This document shows positions 61,908-64,000 of a DNA stretch of 64,000 nucleotides, piece by piece (the stretch's first letter is position 1; every line of letters begins with the position of its first letter). Under the pieces are notes generated by a model, which saw only the letters and a list, made by a program, of their open reading frames with translations, ran no database searches and was not told the DNA's origin. The stretch lies in the NCBI RefSeq assembly GCF_052180255.1, contig NZ_CP197466.1:1984001-2048000 (forward strand), in the 5' to 3' direction. The translations under genes and the position numbers were made by a program. The stretch is from Paenibacillus_AM sp052180255. GTDB lineage: Bacteria; Bacillota; Bacilli; Paenibacillales; NBRC-103111.

Positions 61908-62852
61908 ATGAAAAAATTATTCATGGTATTATTCATCGCATTACTTTCAGTCAGTCTGGTTGCTTGTGGTTCAAAAGAAGCGTCTAAGGAATCTACTCCA
62001 GCTGGTGGCAGTAGTGAAGAACTGACGATTAAACATAAATTAGGCGAGACGAAGATTAAGAAAAACCCGAAAAAAGTTGTTGTATTTGACTATGGTACAC
62101 TAGATACACTAGACAAATTGGGTGTTGAGGTTCTAGGGTTACCAAAGACCAACCTTCCAGCTTATTTATCCAAGTATAAAGATGATAAATATGTGAATGC
62201 AGGTGGACTTAAAGAGCCAGATTTTGAGAAAATCCATGCTTCTAAACCAGATTTGATCATTATCTCAGGCAGACAATCCGATCAATACGAAGAATTTAAT
62301 AAAATTGCCCCAACGATTTATCAAGGTGTCGATACAGATAAATTCATGGAATCTTTTACAGAAAACATAAACACAATCGGTAAGATTTTTGGAAAAGAAG
62401 CGGAAGTTACGAAAGAGTTAGCTCAAATCAATAACGTAATTAAGACTACGAGTGACAAAGCGAAAGCAAGTGGAAAGAACGCATTGATTCTTTTGGCTAA
62501 TGACGGAAAAATTAGTGCTTATGGGGAAAAATCTAGATTTGGATTGATCCATGATGTCATGGGATTCAAAGCTGTTGATACGAATATTGAAGTATCTACA
62601 CACGGTAAACCTGTCACTTTCGAATATGTTGCTGAGAAAAATCCAGATTACCTATTTGTTGTAGACCGTACGGCTGCGGTTGGAGGTAAATCCGCGGTTA
62701 AAGATTTCATTGAGAATGAGCTAGTGAAGAAGACGAATGCGTATAAAGCTCAGCATATTGTTTATCTAGATTCTGATTACTGGTATCTCTCTGGTGGTGG
62801 CTTAATCTCTGTAACGGAAATGATGAAGCAAATTGAAGCTGTTATCAAATAG
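61908..62852 (+). CDS. yclQ: Iron-siderophore-binding lipoprotein, YclQ-like
   Basis: This 314-residue membrane-anchored receptor has a lipoprotein signal with lipobox LVAC, the cysteine near residue 20. The mature part is a two-lobed periplasmic-binding fold with KKVVVFDYGTLDTLDKLGV and KPDLIIISGRQ typical of siderophore receptors. The length is close to Bacillus YclQ, the petrobactin receptor. ATG 61908 follows AGGTAGAGG. Whether the ligand is petrobactin or another catecholate cannot be settled here. A terminator follows. Confidence 0.88.
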   Translation: MKKLFMVLFIALLSVSLVACGSKEASKESTPAGGSSEELTIKHKLGETKIKKNPKKVVVFDYGTLDTLDKLGVEVLGLPKTNLPAYLSKYKDDKYVNAGGLKEPDFEKIHASKPDLIIISGRQSDQYEEFNKIAPTIYQGVDTDKFMESFTENINTIGKIFGKEAEVTKELAQINNVIKTTSDKAKASGKNALILLANDGKISAYGEKSRFGLIHDVMGFKAVDTNIEVSTHGKPVTFEYVAEKNPDYLFVVDRTAAVGGKSAVKDFIENELVKKTNAYKAQHIVYLDSDYWYLSGGGLISVTEMMKQIEAVIK

Positions 62853-62867
62853 ATAGTCATACTTTTA

Positions 62868-62926
62868 GAAGCGCCATGTTGCCGATGATCTGCGGATCAT
62901 CTAGGCGATACATGAGCGCTTCTTTG
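62868..62926 (+). terminator. Terminator-like long hairpin after yclQ
   Basis: AGAAGCGC pairs with GCGCTTCT, and an inner GATGATC/GATCATC arm extends the fold. A short TTTG follows, so termination may be modest. Confidence 0.7.
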
Positions 62927-62996
62927 TTATGTATCGCAAAAACTTCATTGAATCTTCATGATTTATAGAAATGGATGTGTTAATATAAACTCAAGG

Positions 62997-63015
62997 ATTT
63001 AGATTAAGTCTAAAT
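62997..63015. promoter_or_regulatory. Palindrome upstream of dps
   Basis: ATTTAGA and TCTAAAT form a perfect 7-5-7 inverted repeat, 62 bases before the dps start. It is a candidate operator for a peroxide or metal regulator, but it does not match the textbook PerR box closely. Confidence 0.4.
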
Positions 63016-63077
63016 TTAATAATAGATCGAGTGATATTTGGGTAATACTAAAATAAACGAAAAGAGGATGATGAATC

Positions 63078-63536
63078 ATGGCAACAACAGCAATGACAAC
63101 AAACAAAACTTTGGAGCAAGTATTGAACAAACAAATCGCGAACTGGCAAGTACTTTACACGAAATTACACAATTACCACTGGTATGTAAAAGGAACTCAT
63201 TTCTTCACACTGCATGCAAAATTTGAAGAATTGTATAATGAAGCAGGCGGACATGTGGATGAATTAGCGGAGCGATTGCTTGCCATTAAAGGCAGACCTG
63301 CAGCTACCTTATCCGAGTATTTGAAGCTGACTTCGATCCAAGAAGCAACTTATAATGAGAATGCGAACCAAATGGTTGCAGCAATTATTCAAGATTTTGG
63401 CGTTCTTATTCAAGAGTTAAAAGAAGGTATGGAGATTGCACAAGCTGCAGGAGATGATTCCACATCTGATATGTTTTTGGAAATTGCAGGAAATTTAGAC
63501 AAGCATGTATGGATGTTGAATGCATTTTTAGGATAA
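63078..63536 (+). CDS. dps: Dps-family mini-ferritin
   Basis: This 152-residue helical protein assembles as a dodecamer that oxidises and stores iron and protects DNA from peroxide. Ferroxidase ligands H34, H46, D61 and E65 have the same spacing as in Listeria Dps (H31, H43, D58, E62). GAGG lies about nine bases before the ATG. It follows the iron importer, forming a coherent iron uptake and storage neighbourhood, though on its own transcript. Confidence 0.93.
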   Translation: MATTAMTTNKTLEQVLNKQIANWQVLYTKLHNYHWYVKGTHFFTLHAKFEELYNEAGGHVDELAERLLAIKGRPAATLSEYLKLTSIQEATYNENANQMVAAIIQDFGVLIQELKEGMEIAQAAGDDSTSDMFLEIAGNLDKHVWMLNAFLG

Positions 63537-63547
63537 TCGTCCTAATT

Positions 63548-63637
63548 CCTCTCATGAATCGTATATTCGATCTGATTATTTCGTGATATATTGTTAGAAA
63601 GCGAGAGCAGATCGCAATTATACGTATTCATGAGAGG
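63548..63637 (+). promoter_or_regulatory. Long hairpin that contains the DUF2334 gene's Shine-Dalgarno
   Basis: Left arm 63548-63574 and right arm 63608-63637 pair almost completely, with three one-base bulges, around a 33-base loop. The right arm includes GAGAGG (63632-63637), the probable ribosome binding site for the gene starting at 63650. There is no T tract, so it is not an intrinsic terminator. It could control translation. Confidence 0.6.
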
Positions 63638-63649
63638 TGCTTCATTCGG

Positions 63650-64000
63650 ATGTTGCAGAAATTACGTTTTTGGCGTTATTTGATGATTTGGTTGGTTGTC
63701 CTAGTGACATTGGACGTTTTTCGTATGGTTCCGGTATCGGGTGAACCTAGCGATCCGAAGATGATGCTGCTTCGCTTGGAGGATATTGGACCAGGTGGGC
63801 AATTTGACAGCTTAGAGAACCTGGGTAAACTACGTGCAGTGTTAGATTATCTCAATGAACAGCAAGTTAAAGTTCACTTAGCGGTTATTCCACGCTGGCT
63901 CAATATTACAGAGGATAATCGTGTTTACGACAAATCATTAGATCAAGTCAATGATCCTTATATCCAGGCGTTTAACCGTGTCCTACACCATGAAGAAGAG
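63650..64000 (+). CDS. DUF2334-family protein, partial (runs off the window)
   Basis: The first 117 codons are visible with no stop; the gene continues beyond the window. The product opens with a membrane anchor (about residues 8-25, LMIWLVVLVTL). The family pattern LLRLEDIGPGG, LGKLRAVLDYL and HLAVIPRW of DUF2334, a distant polysaccharide deacetylase relative, follows. GAGAGG in the hairpin lies 12 bases before the ATG. It may act on envelope glycans, as the NodB protein at 25822 does. Confidence 0.82.
   Translation, partial: MLQKLRFWRYLMIWLVVLVTLDVFRMVPVSGEPSDPKMMLLRLEDIGPGGQFDSLENLGKLRAVLDYLNEQQVKVHLAVIPRWLNITEDNRVYDKSLDQVNDPYIQAFNRVLHHEEE

Noticed and set aside
1..64000. rRNA, tRNA or prophage genes
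   Set aside because: No tRNA-like cloverleaf, rRNA segment or phage structural gene was recognised on either strand.

Overview
The window looks like chromosomal DNA of a low-GC, endospore-forming Gram-positive bacterium, most likely Paenibacillus or a close relative. The signs are strong AGGAGG-type ribosome binding sites with frequent TTG and GTG starts, sigma-A type promoters, large secreted proteins ending in the copper-amine-oxidase-N-like stalk domain common in Paenibacillus, immune-inhibitor-A (M6) proteases, a YjcZ-like 32-residue protein, bacillithiol-linked proteins (a BstA/YfiT homologue and a PIG-L deacetylase) and a YclNOPQ-type siderophore importer. No rRNA, tRNA, CRISPR array, transposase or integrase was seen.

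Layout. 1-1760 is an AT-rich accessory patch: an alpha/beta hydrolase and an orphan 161-residue protein, each bounded by related short repeats. 2031-2990 is a ROK glucokinase. 3316-14301 is a three-gene secretion cluster: a 1884-residue NHL/Ig-like/stalk protein, an M6 metalloprotease and a small stalk protein. 14445-25746 is a mixed housekeeping and detoxification region: M29 aminopeptidase, Nudix and GNAT enzymes including a Nudix-GNAT fusion, a PIG-L deacetylase, an MmyB-like regulator divergent from a stand-alone fabF, manganese pyrophosphatase, two DinB-fold proteins, YwbE and a cupin. 25822-28882 (minus strand) holds a NodB-YkoP deacetylase fusion, an MFS transporter and a YerC-like TrpR-family protein.

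29112-35597 is one collinear tyrosine/homogentisate degradation operon: 4-hydroxyphenylpyruvate dioxygenase, a flavin reductase, a fumarylacetoacetate-hydrolase-family enzyme, homogentisate dioxygenase, both CoA-transferase subunits and a HisC-type aminotransferase. It contains no recognisable maleylacetoacetate isomerase. 36348-40421 is a TetR regulator with an SwrC-like RND exporter. 40540-45222 has small and metabolic genes: the YjcZ-like peptide, a DUF952 protein, MarC, nicotinate phosphoribosyltransferase, an FAD monooxygenase and a lipoprotein. 45491-50596 is an ABC exporter plus two-component system. 50877-55583 is a second, fused M6 protease that carries the stalk module itself.

55661-57043 is an MBL-fold hydrolase with its own TetR regulator and two 17-bp operators placed in the promoter. 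57171-59050 holds two more GNAT genes, one fused to DUF2785. 59240-62852 is a Fur-box-controlled iron-siderophore importer, followed by a Dps mini-ferritin and the start of a DUF2334 protein whose Shine-Dalgarno sequence lies inside a long hairpin.

The most interesting points are the split-versus-fused M6/stalk secretion modules, with a linker and an Ig-like domain inserted into the protease; the isomerase gap in the tyrosine operon beside thiol-cofactor-type DinB proteins; the cassette-like repeats at the left end; the fatty-acid-sensor-type regulator divergent from fabF; and the Shine-Dalgarno-sequestering hairpin at the right end. All functional calls rest on reading motifs and architecture by eye, with no database search.
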